64,000 nucleotides of DNA from Carallia brachiata (lineage: Eukaryota; Streptophyta; Magnoliopsida; Malpighiales; Rhizophoraceae), in NCBI GenBank assembly GCA_021464245.1, contig JADCRB010000025.1, positions 248,001 to 312,000 of the forward strand, given 5' to 3'. The notes beneath the pieces are model-generated. The model worked only from the letters and a program-made list of their open reading frames with translations, was not told where the DNA came from and made no database searches. The translations under genes and the position numbers were made by a program. Shown piece by piece: positions 11,808-24,170 of the stretch. The stretch's first letter is position 1. Every line of letters begins with the position of its first letter.

Positions 11808-14800
11808 GAAAAGTGGCCTCCTCCTGTATTGTAGGGAAACGCGAGAGTCCAAAATCGGGGAGTAATCTGAACAGAGTCCAAGTAAGGACACCCTTCGCTT
11901 TGAGCTCTCTTCTTCTGCCTCAGTTGGTTTGTGCTTGTCTCTCTTTGATACCTAAAATTTGAAGACTTTAGTAGTGGAAACTAAAGCTAGCAGGATATAA
12001 AGGGCTCCAAAGTGTGAAGTGTAAAAGTTTATAACAGATGGGGTTCAATGCAAAAGTGCAGCATGACACTGAGGAATATCAGGATTGTCCTACTGATTGG
12101 CTTTTCGTTGTAACCAACAACTGTAAAAAATTCCATGTTTTCAGGGCCATTTTTCCTGCTTTAGCTTGTGATCCTAGTGGTCCATGCATTAGCACAATCT
12201 TTTAAGTCAGGAGTTTGTCTGCCAAAAGTATTAAAAATGGAATTCCTTGTCATTAAAAGAAACTGATGTTTTTGTTTAGTACAGTATGGATATTTCTACG
12301 CATCTCCATTCCCCAGATTAAGTGATTTATTCATATATTGAAAATGTTTATGTGGACGACGAGCAAATGCGGATCACAAAAGACATTATTTTATATTATT
12401 ATAATCGTTAACTACATATTTATAATAGTTTAATACATGATCACAATCACAAATGTATAATTATAGTGATATATTGTCATTTTATATTTATTTGTCCTAC
12501 GATTAAGACAATCTATGTCTATGTATTTAAAAATTCTCACGAGTATAAAGATTGGTTTATTAAAATCTTTGATTATTTATGCATATCTATGGCCGCTAGC
12601 CAGTACATAACTTCAACTTTAAGAATTGGCAACAGCTTGTGTGGGTCCTTAATCTTTTGTTCAGATAAAGCAGAATTGGCAGCAATGATGTTTTAGCAAT
12701 AATTAAGATCCAAATGTCTGCTAAGTGTTGTTTCTCTTATGATATTACAGTGTTCACAAATGATAATATTCCCTGCCTCTTTTTAAAGATTTAATAAACA
12801 AATTGAAAAACCTTTCTGGTGCTGCTGGACATTCACTGACCAGGCCCCACCAACCCAACAGTGGCACACTAGGCAACATTAACATAACTGTAATGGGGTA
12901 ATATATAAGTGAAGTTGGATTTAGTTTATATTAAAAAAAATAGATACAGCCTAATGAATACATAGACGCAATACATGTGATTAAAAAAAAAAAACATTAG
13001 ACGTAATTATAGATACAGCCTAATGAAAAATTATTGAAATTTAAATTGTAGGATCCACACATCAAATCAAATATTAGTTTTATTATGTTAATTTTTTTAA
13101 TCTTTATGTCTATGTTGAAGGAATCATGTATTAATTTAATAATAAATGTTACCCTATTATAAATTAAAGTCACGTTTAATAAGTCATGAAAACAATTTTT
13201 TATAAAAAAATAAAGAAGATTAAGTATATCTAACTCTTTTCCTATTTATACTCTACAACTGAAGGTGAAAAAATATGTAAATATTATGATTTCTGCATTG
13301 CCAGTCTTGTTGACATGGCATAACATCCATCTAATCAAAATTGCTGCAACTTTCAGGACTATGGGATTGCTGGGGTCTGAAGAGTAAAGACATAAATGGA
13401 AACCATAAGAGTGAATATGACAAAATAAGCCATTGACATGAGCCTGATAAGGGATAAAAGAGACAAGAGGGATCATTTGTCAAAACTGGAGAAACAAAAA
13501 AGGACGTTACCCCAAAAAACGCACATGTTACAACAACCATCTGTGCGAGGATTTGAACCAACAGGTTTGTGATGTTGCTTCTGGTCAGAGACATATGTGA
13601 AACCATTGGCTATCAAAGAGAAAGAGCTGGACTCAACGAACTAGCCTAGCCGGACTTAACACCAGCGAGCGATTCATTTCTTTTCAAGTGTTGCATGGAA
13701 AGCTTTAGTTCGACATCTTAAAGGGGATTTCTCTCTTATGACTTTTTTTTCTTTTTTTACGAACAAAAAGAAAAGTAAGAGTATTGATCTCCATTTACTA
13801 CATTTCTATCATAGAACATTGAAATTTTGTGTTTAGAGATGACGTGAAACAATTATATAATTATAATATTTTTCATGCTGAATAATGAACTGTATGTTTA
13901 ATTATATCATTTAAATTAGACAAAATTTAATTACAAAATCATTTATCATAATCGAACCTCCTTCGTTTAGTTGAACCACATAAACGGTAATTCTCTTCTA
14001 ACATATTAAAAGCAAGTAAAAGGCTGTCGATTTCTCTCTCCTATCTCTCCTAGAAGATTAAAAAAACATTAAAAAAAAAAAAAAAACTAACAGGGACTAA
14101 AAAGTAACGAGGCTCAGATACTGCCCCTCAATGGTTGGGCCATGGCAAAGCTGGGCCCCTATTGCAAAAGACAGCAGGGCATCATCTAGAGATTGAGCCA
14201 GCCAGAAAAGAAATTCCATTTTACTATCGAAAGTTGTGGTCTACAAGTAGAGATACTAAATATTGTTAAGTCAGATCTTCAATTCAAATGCTTGTCGAGG
14301 CAATCAATTGGATTAAACTTATACTGAATTTTAGTGCGAATCATGATGTAATTATCCGGATTGTTCACACTTACCTTAAACCTCGGCGCAATACTTCTTG
14401 ATGGGATAAACTAAGACATTATCCCGACTTTTTTATTTTATTTACAAAAAAAATAAAGAAATTGCATTTTCAGTGAACGTGACTTGCATTTAATATGTAG
14501 TATACACATAGACCAAAAAAAAAAATGTAGTATTACACTACACTGCTTAATATTCTTCTGAAACTGCATGACTGAAGAACAACCCTGAATATTAATGGTT
14601 CATTCCTATCAAAAATATATTAATGGATTATTGGGGTTTTCCCATTTTAGTATAACGATAAGATTAGTTTATTGTGATTATCTCCTGCACAAAGGTGATA
14701 TACCAATTATGCAACATTTTGAGTTACTCCAGAAATTGACTTCAATTTGTTAAAAAAATTTTGAAGTCTCGACTCTCGACTGTTCTCCGAGCACTGGGGG

Positions 14801-14839
14801 CTCAATTCATTGGTGCCATATTGCCACCTTTACCCCTTA
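11808..14839. other. Intergenic region between the OFP and OFP17-like loci
   Basis: The first 150-200 bp probably hold the promoter and leader of the OFP gene. The rest is AT-rich with no conserved coding sequence. A hydrophobic frame on the minus strand at 13331-13606 is unsupported. A 19-bp direct repeat (12940-12958 and 13009-13027) brackets a short A-rich segment. Confidence 0.55.
12940..13027. repeat. Short direct repeat flanking an A-rich segment
   Basis: ATAGATACAGCCTAATGAA occurs at 12940-12958 and again at 13009-13027 (period 69). Between them lies GTGATT followed by twelve A, itself bracketed by imperfect copies of CATAGACGCAAT. This looks like a short A-tailed insertion with a nested duplication. 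Confidence 0.5.
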
Positions 14840-15372
14840 ATGCCGGAAGTGAAGCCAACCACTGTAAATCAACGCCTTTCATTCCATGCGGAAAACTCTC
14901 CAATCTTCAGATTCAAACTCGGGAAACCCAATTTTTATAAGACCTCCTCAGCTTCATGCTCGTCCAAAGAATTATTTTTTACCGCTTTCCTTTCAGCTTT
15001 CCGTTCGCTTAAGCAGACAAGAAAGACGGATAGAGCGGAGGTGCTGATGAATGTCTCTGAGTTAGTTCATGACAGAAAGCTCTTTCCATTTCCTCTTAGA
15101 CCAGCTCGCATAAAGGCCAGCAGGGCCAATAAAGGGAAAACCTTTTGGTAATGCAGATGTTGAAGATGCATGTAGGAAGTTTCAGAACTATTTGGCGGAT
15201 ATGAAAGTTGAAACTTGAGGAATTTGATGGTGGTGGAAGAGCTTCTCTACTGTTGGAAGAACCTACTGTGTCTCCTGTTGTCATCGATCTGATCTGCAGA
15301 TTCTATGAAGAGCTTTGTAGGAATATATTTTCCCTCAAGGGCAACAACGGCAACAATGATGGTTCCCAGTGA
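14840..15372 (+). pseudogene. OFP17: OFP17-like gene with three frame breaks
   Basis: Starting at the ATG at 14840 the frame reads a basic N-terminal part typical of short OFPs and stops at the TAA following KGKTFW (ending 15151). Family-like sequence then continues in other frames: NADVEDACRKFQNYLADM from about 15150, VEELLYCWKNLLC from about 15233, and VVIDLICRFYEELCRN to a terminal TGA at 15370-15372. Together these pieces are in the order and spacing of an OVATE domain of the OFP17 type. At least three indels are needed to join them, two behaving as single missing bases and one as an extra base. No splice sites of credible intron size explain the shifts. I call it a pseudogene, with the caveat that other genes in the window show similar breaks that could be assembly errors. 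The paralogue at 10638-11807 is intact. Confidence 0.7.
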
Positions 15373-16144
15373 TTCTGCAAACTACTCTCTTCGCAAAGCT
15401 GGTCCTTTTCCTACTGCGCAAACCACCAACAACAATTCCCCGGCCACAAACCGACAGCATTTCCAATCATTAAAATCTCTTCTACTTTCATGTTTAACAC
15501 CTTTATAACATAATCACATAATGCAGGATTCAGGAATAAAGCCCATCTTAAATATTTGTTCCCACATAAGCTCTCCCTAGTTCCTAATGTCCCAATATCA
15601 ATTATAGCTGAACTTAAGCAAAATGATAATTTAATTCTAACCATAATAGCAGAACATCAATGATTCAGACTGCAATCTAGAGATTGATAAAATGTGAAGG
15701 AAAACAAATAGGATAATTTGATAAACCTATTGCCAATAAGATATTTTAATCCAAAATGGCATCATGTTCATGCACCAATGCTCAAATAATCAAGCCTGCA
15801 AACTCAATGTTCCAACGACTGGATCAACAGGTAAAACAGCATTGGCAGCATAGTTGTCTAACTTAGTTTCATACATATTTGCAAGTCTAAACTCAAGTCA
15901 ATAAACAACATGATAAGAATAAAAGCATTGCTCAGCGCACATTTGAATTAAATGCAATACTCACAGCAATAGTAGCAGCAGCATTGAGGAAAACTATTTA
16001 CATTTAGAAAGCAAACAACAGGATTCTTGCAACTCCAAAGATTACCCATATGTGACAAAAAGACAAAGAAAGAAGTACAAGTGCTGAACTTCTGGGTTTT
16101 ATCCCACCATAATAAGCTAAGCTATAATCTCAATCTTGATTAAC
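15373..16144. other. Intergenic region and 3' side of the DUF641 gene
   Basis: No coding sequence is seen. The right part, up to 16144, is probably the 3' untranslated region of the minus-strand DUF641 gene. It is moderately AT-rich and unique-looking. Confidence 0.5.
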
Positions 16145-17533
16145 TTAAGCTAAATATTGACAGTCAGGCCATGTATAAAGTGTTCCCAAAGATGACACCT
16201 TTGATTCTGAAACATACACCCGGGCCTTCACCAATGTGTCTCCGATTCTAAATCCAGGCATGATCATAAACTCAACTCTGCGAATGTCATGTCTTTCATC
16301 AAAGGAACGAGCACTTACCCCATTGTCTTCAACAAATTCCATGTAATCGTCCGAGAATTCGCTTCCTCTATTCACGGCAAATATTTTTGCTTTGGGATCA
16401 ATTGAGATAGCAATCCCTTGTATAACCCAAATCCATTTTGCCATTTTTGCAAATATTTGATAGAATGGTGTCCTTGGATGCTTGCCACTCAATACGAACA
16501 TCCTCTGATCCAAATTCCCAAAGAAAGACATCTCCATCAGTGGATGAACAACAAACAGGTACTTCTCTCTGCAGAACTTGGAAAATCCTGAATCTGGATT
16601 CTGTATCAGAGCATCAAGAGGATCATCAAATCTCATAACATCATCCACAGCATACGGTCTAAGCAATATGCCATTAAACATTCTTCGTGCAATGAAGGCT
16701 TCAAAAGCATATTTCTTGTGCGACCTTTTTGAATAAACAACGCCCATTTCGATAGAATTTGCTGCAAGGTCCAAATCCCAACCAGAAGCTTTCATGAAGC
16801 TAATTACTGGCTTTGCAAAATCATGAATGGACTTTGAAGCTCGTTTAAAGATTTCCTTGAACATGTCTATATTAAGAGCTTTTTCCAACTTTTTCTCCAA
16901 ACTTTTCTGCCTCAACCTCGCAGCCAATACCGTATTCCTCCGATCCAAATCATGAAGTTCTTGTTGCAAATGCACAATCTCAGCGTCTTTTGCTCTGTTC
17001 TGGGACTTCAGCTTCTCTAGCATCTCCTCACTGTCTTTGACTTCAGCTTGCAAACATTCAAAGCGAGAGGAACCAAACCTGGATTTTACGAATGAATTCT
17101 CCTTACATGTCCGCTTGATCTTACAAAGAGCTTGCAGTTGAGTCACAATGAGTTCATCAGCAGCTACAATCTTATCCGGGTCGTAGGGAACATGAGCTTC
17201 TTGAAGCTGAATGTAAGCTAATTTCAAGGCAGAAAAAGTATCAAATAACTCAAAAATATAGCTATCACTACACATGCTGCCTTTGATTTCACTAACTATG
17301 GGATGTGGATGGACTTTCTCCCCATCACATTCCGTCTCCTCGGTACCCTCACTGCTTTCTTCACCCATTGATGGACCATTGCTGTAATTAGAGTTGTGAT
17401 GGTGGTGAGGGTAGCTTGGGTTTTCATTGGAGAAGACACCAATGGACCTCAATTTGCAAAGTTTAGCAAATTTTGACACCATTTCAGTTATGTTTGAAGA
17501 GGTTTTGCTGGGTTTAGTGCTGTCATTCTCCAT
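16145..17533 (-). CDS. DUF641 / GIL1-like protein
   Basis: Uninterrupted frame of 462 residues starting MENDSTKPSKTSSNITEMVS. The start is the first ATG after a polypyrimidine-AG acceptor in the leader. The N-terminus (about 1-75) is polar with a His run and acidic residues. It is followed by the DUF641 core IFELFDTFSALKLAYIQLQE and VAADELIVTQLQAL. A coiled coil spans roughly residues 150-220 (heptad-like EVKDSEEMLEKLKSQNRAKD). The C-terminal half carries the family region with FEAFIARRMFNGILLRPYAV and the end TLYTWPDCQYLA. Arabidopsis GIL1, in the same family, is needed for light control of hypocotyl gravitropism; the biochemical role is unknown. Length and both ends match the family. The closest relative by position is likely At2g30380, recalled rather than checked. 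Confidence 0.88.
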   Translation of the reverse strand: MENDSTKPSKTSSNITEMVSKFAKLCKLRSIGVFSNENPSYPHHHHNSNYSNGPSMGEESSEGTEETECDGEKVHPHPIVSEIKGSMCSDSYIFELFDTFSALKLAYIQLQEAHVPYDPDKIVAADELIVTQLQALCKIKRTCKENSFVKSRFGSSRFECLQAEVKDSEEMLEKLKSQNRAKDAEIVHLQQELHDLDRRNTVLAARLRQKSLEKKLEKALNIDMFKEIFKRASKSIHDFAKPVISFMKASGWDLDLAANSIEMGVVYSKRSHKKYAFEAFIARRMFNGILLRPYAVDDVMRFDDPLDALIQNPDSGFSKFCREKYLFVVHPLMEMSFFGNLDQRMFVLSGKHPRTPFYQIFAKMAKWIWVIQGIAISIDPKAKIFAVNRGSEFSDDYMEFVEDNGVSARSFDERHDIRRVEFMIMPGFRIGDTLVKARVYVSESKVSSLGTLYTWPDCQYLA

Positions 17534-17563
17534 ACCTTAATCAGATTATATAACAACTCTAAC

Positions 17564-17986
17564 CTGAAAAAAAAAAAAGGATCTATCAGAGATAATTTTA
17601 ATGAGATTCAACTTTCAATGACAGCAAATGGAATATTATTGAAAATTGGGAAATAGTGAAGAAAAAAATAATAATAATAAAAGATTGACCCAATGCCTAG
17701 AAACTCCCAAGAAGAACCGGGATTCCCGGTCAAATGCTCAGCTGGAAGCACCCAATATTCAAGAAATGAAATGGGGCTATAGTTCTAGATGGGGAAATCA
17801 AAAAATGACGATTAAACAATAATTGACACAAAGAATTTGTGCTCAAAAGAAGAGGTAGAGATTCAAACTAATTAAAGCACGAATCTTTTATTCATATGCT
17901 AAAAACCCCAAATCACGGGGTTTAAGAAGATTAATAACTTCACCTCCAACGTTAAAAAAAACAGAGCTTGAACACAGAAACAAAAC
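17564..17986 (-). other. Probable 5' UTR intron of the DUF641 gene
   Basis: Reading the minus strand, a donor AG/GTTTTG at 17986 pairs with a strong acceptor (T-run then CAG) at 17564, 30 nt upstream of the ATG. The size, 423 nt, is ordinary. Inferred from signals only. Confidence 0.5.
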
Positions 17987-19962
17987 CTGAACTTGGTCGA
18001 ACTTTGAGATGGAGAGGAAGACTTTGAAGCCCTTTTGATGCCTTCAACATTAACAACACATGGTAGTTTCAAAGATTGGATTTTTTTTTTTGTCTGCAGG
18101 CTTTGTTGAATAAAAAGATTGAAACTTTGGATAAAAAACTAAAAATTACTTTTTGGGGTGATAAAATGGCTTTTGTTCTAGCAATGAAAGCTGCAGGATT
18201 TGGTTTTTTGGGGTTTGGGTTTTTGGTAGTGTGTGCTTGTTTGGGCGTGTATTGTGATGTGTGTGCGTGTGTAAAAGCGTGAGACTTGAAAAATTTTGTT
18301 GTTTGAATAAAAATGAGTTCTTTTTTTTATGGGGAAATGGGAAGAAAGAGAAAGCAAGAATCTGAGCAGTTTCAGAGTTTGCAGTGTTCGAATTCCCTCT
18401 TCACACTCCACTTGTTTAAAATTTGAAACTGCCGCACGTAATTCATAGATTACTGTTTGCCTTTATTATTAGAAGTTTGTGCGGGGCCCAGGGCCCTGTT
18501 GCTCTCCTTTATCCGTCGTTAATTAGAGTCAATTTACTTCAAAACAAAGTTTTTTTTTCTTTTTTTGTTTTTTTGACAACTACATAAGTACAAAAAAATA
18601 TATAATTAATTTAATAATTTATTTATTTTTTAAAATTTAATATATTTTTTATAACTTAATTATTCAAATCTTATATATCAATTTTGTGTCTACTATTAAA
18701 TGTTAATATAATTTTTTTCAAATTTTTTTTCCAATATGTTAAGTGGCTAATGTTACACGGAAAAGATCGAAAGACTACTTAAGAGAAAGAGTGATGTCAA
18801 CATAACGTTGTAAAAAATTAGCTTTTAAAAAAATTTAAAAAAATTAATTTTTTGGTTAAAATTTACTGAATATATAACAAATTCTATTGAATGTATAATA
18901 AATTGTATCTTATCAACATTGTTGCAAATTTAATTGATTTTAATTAACATTTAGTTATTTTCAACCGAAAACATAAATTTTCCAAGAAAAACCTTTTTTT
19001 TTAATATTACTTAGTATGATACGAATGCATCTTCTTTTGGACATTTTCTTCTGTCATTTACCATAATCAATATTTGGAAATAGGTCTGAAGAGTTGGAGA
19101 TATAATTCTTTTATTAATTGTGTGTTTGACCTCCGCGATTATAGCACGTCTTTAACTGCGTTGCCAAGGCGACAAGTCTAAGTAAGGGACAGGGGCAAGG
19201 CTCATGGAAACTAATGGTCGCGTAGAAATAGTTTCTTAGGGTATCGTTTAGTTTTAAACCTTTATTTTAAAATTTTTGAATTCAAATTTTAAGAAGGGAG
19301 GAGTGAGATTTATAAAAAAAGAAAGTTACCATAATTGTATAGTTCGTGTTATAATGAACTTTCAAATGGACAAAAAAAAAAAAATGGCCACGCAGAAATA
19401 ATAATAAGGGGATGATTGGATCCCAGCCGTTGATCCTTTGGAGGGAGCTTGTGCGGTTTTGAGGAATGGTTTCCTGGACAAAATATCTGGAGCAGGAATC
19501 CACCTGAACAATGTGCAGGTGAGACTCGTCATCTATCGCACAAAATTCACGGTGGACAAAGATCGACTTTCTTCCTCAACTGTTTACACTTTTTATTATT
19601 ATTATTATTCATAATTGTTAGCGATTAATCAATTAATAGTTATAAATGACGAGAAAAATAGGTCTATAGATATCATATCAAGATGCGTACAAATACTCAT
19701 TTTTTGTATGGCCACAAAGTGACTAAGCGGGACAAACGGAGTTTGAAACCTGTTTTGTGTCTATCAATTCAGCATTTTACATGCATGCGTTCAATTTGAC
19801 ATTTATACAAATTTACGTATGAAATATAAGCTCATTTTATGATTTTTATTACTAATTGTAGTTATGCGTATAAAGACTAAAATTTTAAAAGTAATAATTT
19901 TGATAATACATTTTACAAATTCATGTCTAGTACACGTCAAAAGAATAGGAATTTACTATATC
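17987..19962. other. Intergenic, AT-rich
   Basis: The first few hundred bases are the likely promoter of the DUF641 gene. The segment 18583-18730 is a diverged copy of a repeat also seen at 59955-60112. I see no gene. Confidence 0.5.
18583..18730. repeat. Dispersed AT-rich repeat, copy 1
   Basis: Shares the order AATTTATTTATTTTTTAAAA, TTTAATATATTTTT, ATTATTTAA-like and CTACTATTAAAT-like blocks with 59955-60112. The similarity is imperfect and both copies are very AT-rich. The element class is unknown. Confidence 0.4.
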
Positions 19963-20602
19963 ACATGTCATCGGCGTGCTAGGGTTCCTTGATGCGATGC
20001 TGTGGTGGCTGGGGTTCCGATTACTGTTTAGCGATCTTCCAATGTTTGGTTGTAGTGGTGACGAAGCCTTTTCCTCACCAACTTTGGGTCGATGCCTGGC
20101 CATCGCTGCCTGCAATGGAGGTAATAGTTTCAATGTGTCATTCGAGTCAGCTGTACACCCTTTTTTTCTTTTTTTTATTTGAGACCGCTTAATATCCCGT
20201 TCAATATACTGATTAATTTGAACCGACTCAAATAAGATCTCGAAAGGCGACAAAGATTTTTCAAAAGGTATTTAATGAGATTACATTTTCAAAAATTTGA
20301 ATTCAAAATCTTTAATTAAACACTAACGTATCTGTATTATTCACACTAATGTCTACTGATCCATCTGTAGACTTTTGTGCCTATCTAGGTAGGGTCATGA
20401 CTAGGGCCTCTGGGTCACCTGTTGGGGTGCATGGTTGTGGGTTTATGTTTGTTAAGCCAATCTTGTTTTGCGGGCTGGGGTCTTGTTTTCCGATTATATT
20501 TGTTTGTATTTTTTCCTGTGAGCTGGAATCTTGACTTATTTGTGGTGTACTCATGTTTCTTATTAATGACATTTCGTTTCCTAATAAAAAATTTACTATA
20601 TC
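19950..20602 (+). mobile_element. 5'-truncated LINE-like insertion with target-site duplication
   Basis: AATTTACTATATC is present at 19950-19962 and 20590-20602. The interior (19963-20589) is richer in G+C than its surroundings. Its right end, CTTATTAATGACATTTCG then CCTAATAAAAA, resembles the 3' end of plant L1 elements. The segment 20165-20340 looks like a separate, more AT-rich piece, so the insert may be composite. No reverse transcriptase is left. Confidence 0.55.
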
Positions 20603-20773
20603 GCATCGAATATGTGGTAAATCCGTAAATGTGGGATAGGTGTGATTGGTGAAAGTTCTTTTTTTCAGAAAGATTTCAAATGGACCAATATCATTAATTT
20701 CTAGACTACGAATTTGGCATTAAATAAAATTCTAGAAACTCTCTGGGTTCCCTTTTGCTAATTATTCGCAGCG

Positions 20774-20830
20774 AATAACTCTTCATACACTTTTTTTTTT
20801 TTTTTGGTCAAATAATAACTCTTCATATAC
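20774..20830 (-). mobile_element. Micro-insertion: poly(T) plus 8 bp between 17-bp direct repeats
   Basis: AATAACTCTTCATACAC (20774-20790) and AATAACTCTTCATATAC (20814-20830) differ at one base. They enclose fifteen T and GGTCAAAT. On the minus strand this reads as a few bases plus a poly(A) tail, the signature of a target-primed insertion truncated almost to its tail. Confidence 0.6.
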
Positions 20831-21048
20831 ATGGAGCTCTTTTTAGAACATGACATTTTCTGAAGAGTGATAGCATACAAATTGTGTAAAGTTCGAAAGG
20901 CGGACATCAGCAGCAGACAAATGTGCAGCTCACAAACACTACCCAAATTACATACTTCAATTTCAGTAGTGTTTGTAGCCATTTGGCCACGCTTTCATTT
21001 ATTCTCCAGCATACTTCATTCACCGTATGACTAATAATTTATATATGT

Positions 21049-21305
21049 ACAGTGTGAGCTATTTTTTTTTTTTGGACTAATATTGGAAATGATTCATTGA
21101 TATTCGAAGAATTCATACACGAAACCGATATAAAAATATCAGAAGAGCCGGCATAAAAAAGGATGAGAAAACGGCATAAACAACTTACAAGACAAATAGT
21201 CCAATTGACCATTAACAAACAGGCGTGAAGTTTAAGACTACAAACTAAATTTAATTCAGTTAAGAAAGACTGCATACAAAAGCAAATACCACACAGTGCG
21301 AGCTA
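21049..21305 (-). mobile_element. LINE 3'-end fragment with poly(A) and target-site duplication
   Basis: ACAGTGTGAGCTA (21049-21061) and ACAGTGCGAGCTA (21293-21305) flank a 231-bp segment that begins, on the plus strand, with a T-run. On the minus strand it ends in poly(A). The sequence next to the tail, with ATCATT and AATATTAGTCC on the minus strand, resembles other LINE 3' ends. There is no coding remnant. Confidence 0.6.
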
Positions 21306-23196
21306 ATTTAACGAGCAAATTTGCCTGATATTATTTGTTTGTTTTCTTTGTTTATACTTGAGATGGAATAAATTTTTGAATGGATTAATACGCGTTACGT
21401 GATCTTTGGTTATAATTTATGTACTTTTTTTTGGCCGAACACATTTGTGTTTTTTTCAAACTATCGCCCTCAAGATGCCCGTGGAGGCTAATTTCCTTTG
21501 ACTTAGGCCCACAATTACTTGGGTTAGAGTTCAAGCGAAAAGTGCCAAGCATGCGCCGTGGCCAACCCAAATCAACTCTATTTTCACGGATGCTTGGCAA
21601 TGATCTGATTACCATGACGACAAATGGTTTATCAAGATTCACAGCCTCTACCATAAGCTCTTGTTTTCAAAGCTGAAAATCTTGAATTCAAATGCCAGCC
21701 AGCCCCAATTAAAAAGACAACAAATCAAAGCCTCAATGGGGGCCCAATATGTCTAGATTTGTCACTAAATAGGTGAGTGTACACAATAGACAACAATACA
21801 AGGGCAAATGCAAGACCCATCTGTCCCAATCGATGTAAGACAGTCAGCCTTAACCAAGTTAAATAATTGAGATGGCAGGTTAGATATTTGCCTTCACATG
21901 TCCCTCCACATTTTCCCTTATTATCCTTAAACACTTAAACTCATGGATTTAGTTCAGACCAAACGGATCTATAAAGCATAATCCTTTTTTTTTTTAATCA
22001 TTAGAAAGGAAAAGAGGAATTTCTATGTCTGTAATTTTTTTTTTTTAAGGCACGGACTGTTTGTTAAATGTTAAAGTCTTGCGCCAATTCTGCCAACCGG
22101 AATTGACTCTGTAAAGCATCATCGCAGGTTGGAAAGTACAAAATTAAACTTTAACTAATCCAGAATTTATCTCGCTAGTGGCTAATACCCAACCGTTCAA
22201 TGGTCATTTTGGATCTGGAGCCAAGTAAATCCAAAGGGAGACAAGGGTTTCTTGTTGTGAGCAACCCAAAAACAGAAGGGAAAAAAAAAAAAGGAAGAAT
22301 TTACAATAATTTAGATACGAACAAAAGAACGGGGACAAGGTGATACTGCAGAGACTTTTCGTTTTCTCCACATCAACATCCATAACTACAATCAAATATT
22401 ATGGGCAGAAAGCTAAAGAGAACCACCCCAAAAGGGATTTTGATGTGAATTGTTAGCTTCCAAGTTTGTGATGTAAAATAAAAGGCCATTTTTTCTAAAA
22501 TTATTTACAACAGAAACTAGGTGTTGCACTGCTCTCATTTTAATACATTATTCACCTGCCAATAGAAATTTTACCAGATTAGATGATAAAAAAAAAATTA
22601 CCTTATTACCTATACATTGCATGAAATTTTTGTTATGAAATATTTTTAATTTTTTTTTCCTATTAATTATGGTTTTTAATCCAAAGAAACGAATTCTCTA
22701 AATTTGATATAGCAAGCCAGGAGAACTTTCCTTATGGCATGTTTGATTCTGGTATAGGGCCATGTTTGTCCTAACAGGCATAATTTAAATTGCACCAAAA
22801 CTCATGAATTAATGGCTGCAATGTAACGTAACTAAGACTATACCAAACAACCATCTTCCAAGTGAAAATTGAACGGTTATAGAGTTTGTGCTGCTATCAG
22901 ACATGAAACTATTAAGAACTAAAGGGACACGCTAAATTTTAACATGTCTTAAACTAGAGTTTATATTAAAAAATCGTAATCATTAAATGTATATTTGTGA
23001 CTTTTATCATTAATTATAATCAACAATAAAAGTAATTTTACCTTAGAAGTTTTTGTTTAAAATATCTCACCCTCTAGCCCGGTGACTCAAATAAATCCGA
23101 TCCTTGGAAATTTTGTTTAAAATATCTACCTTGTTCACTGCCTCTACCTTGTTCACTGTTGTCAAAATATCTACATTTAACTGTTAAAAGCTATAT

Positions 23197-23310
23197 CTCC
23201 TCCTAGTGGTTGCAAAGAATGAAATTTGGAAGTGAGATCCGAAACTCGAATCTCACACCTTATACATAAAAATCCGCTCCTCAAATCAATTGGATAAAAA
23301 AAAAAAAAGT
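23197..23310 (+). mobile_element. Possible SINE
   Basis: A block beginning CTCCTAGTGGTTGCA (A-box-like) is followed about 45 bp later by AAACTCGAATCTC (B-box-like) and ends in GGAT plus a 12-13 base A-run. That is the layout of a tRNA-derived SINE. I could not see a target-site duplication. Confidence 0.35.
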
Positions 23311-23804
23311 TTGTTCACGAAATAAAATGGTCTCTCTTTTCGGTTTTATGTTATATAAGTAAATTTCAATGTGACAACTATGGTGCAAAATAGAACTTTA
23401 AATTTAAAGACCTGTATACATCAGATTGTTAGGAGTCAGATTTTTTTATACAATCAATTGAATTTTTCTACATCAAAATTTGTGACAGATAATAAAGAAA
23501 CTAAGAGAATTGAATTCCACAAAAATTTAGTATTCAAAAAAAGCTGTAAAAGAAATCAATCGATTTCCAAATTCATCAGCCGCTTTAAGCGTCTAAATGA
23601 AATAAAAGTAATAGATTTCTAAAAAGTAACATTTATGTACACATAGAATTATTCCCTTCTCTTTTTTTTTTTTGAAGGAATAACACCCACTTTAACTAAT
23701 TAGGTGACATAGAATTAAACGAAAACCACGAAAACATTTATGTACACATTTTCGCACAATAAATTAATTCATAATTATATGATCTGAATATATAAAGTAA
23801 CAAT

Positions 23805-23855
23805 AAGAATAAATAGAGAAGTCTGATAAAAAAAAAAAAAGAATAAATAGAGAAG
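23805..23855 (+). mobile_element. Micro-insertion: TCTGAT plus poly(A) between 17-bp perfect direct repeats
   Basis: AAGAATAAATAGAGAAG occurs at 23805-23821 and 23839-23855 and encloses only TCTGAT and an A-run. This fits target-primed reverse transcription that aborted right after the tail. Confidence 0.65.
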
Positions 23856-24170
23856 GGAATAACACAATGTTCCTGGACAGCGCTCATGCGATGAATGTTA
23901 ATAAGTATTCACATTCTTTAGTCTTTACATAGGTTTAATAAAAATCCTATATTTCTAATTCTCCTCCTCAATATGCATCATGGTAAAGATTAAAAATAAT
24001 AACAATAATAATAATTAATGACTAGCAATATCCCTATCTTCTCCACAAGTGATAATTAAAGATCATCATTAATATTGCTCCATAGGGATCATCATATAAA
24101 ATCAATAATTAAGCAAGTGATCATGTGTCATGGTGCTGAGAGAGGTCACATATATAATTTGATCATCATT

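Larger units (their letters stand above)
21306..24170. other. Intergenic, AT-rich, 3' of the EPFL6-like gene
   Basis: No conserved gene is recognised. It includes a possible SINE (23197-23310), a poly(A) micro-insertion (23805-23855), a duplicated CTACCTTGTTCACTG motif (23126-23158) and the probable 3' untranslated region of the EPFL6-like gene next to 24170. Open frames around 21385-21676 are unsupported on both strands. Confidence 0.5.

Noticed and set aside
13331..13606. Hydrophobic minus-strand frame of 91 codons
   Set aside because: Phe/Leu/Ser-rich composition is expected from T-rich DNA; there is no family match and no splice context.
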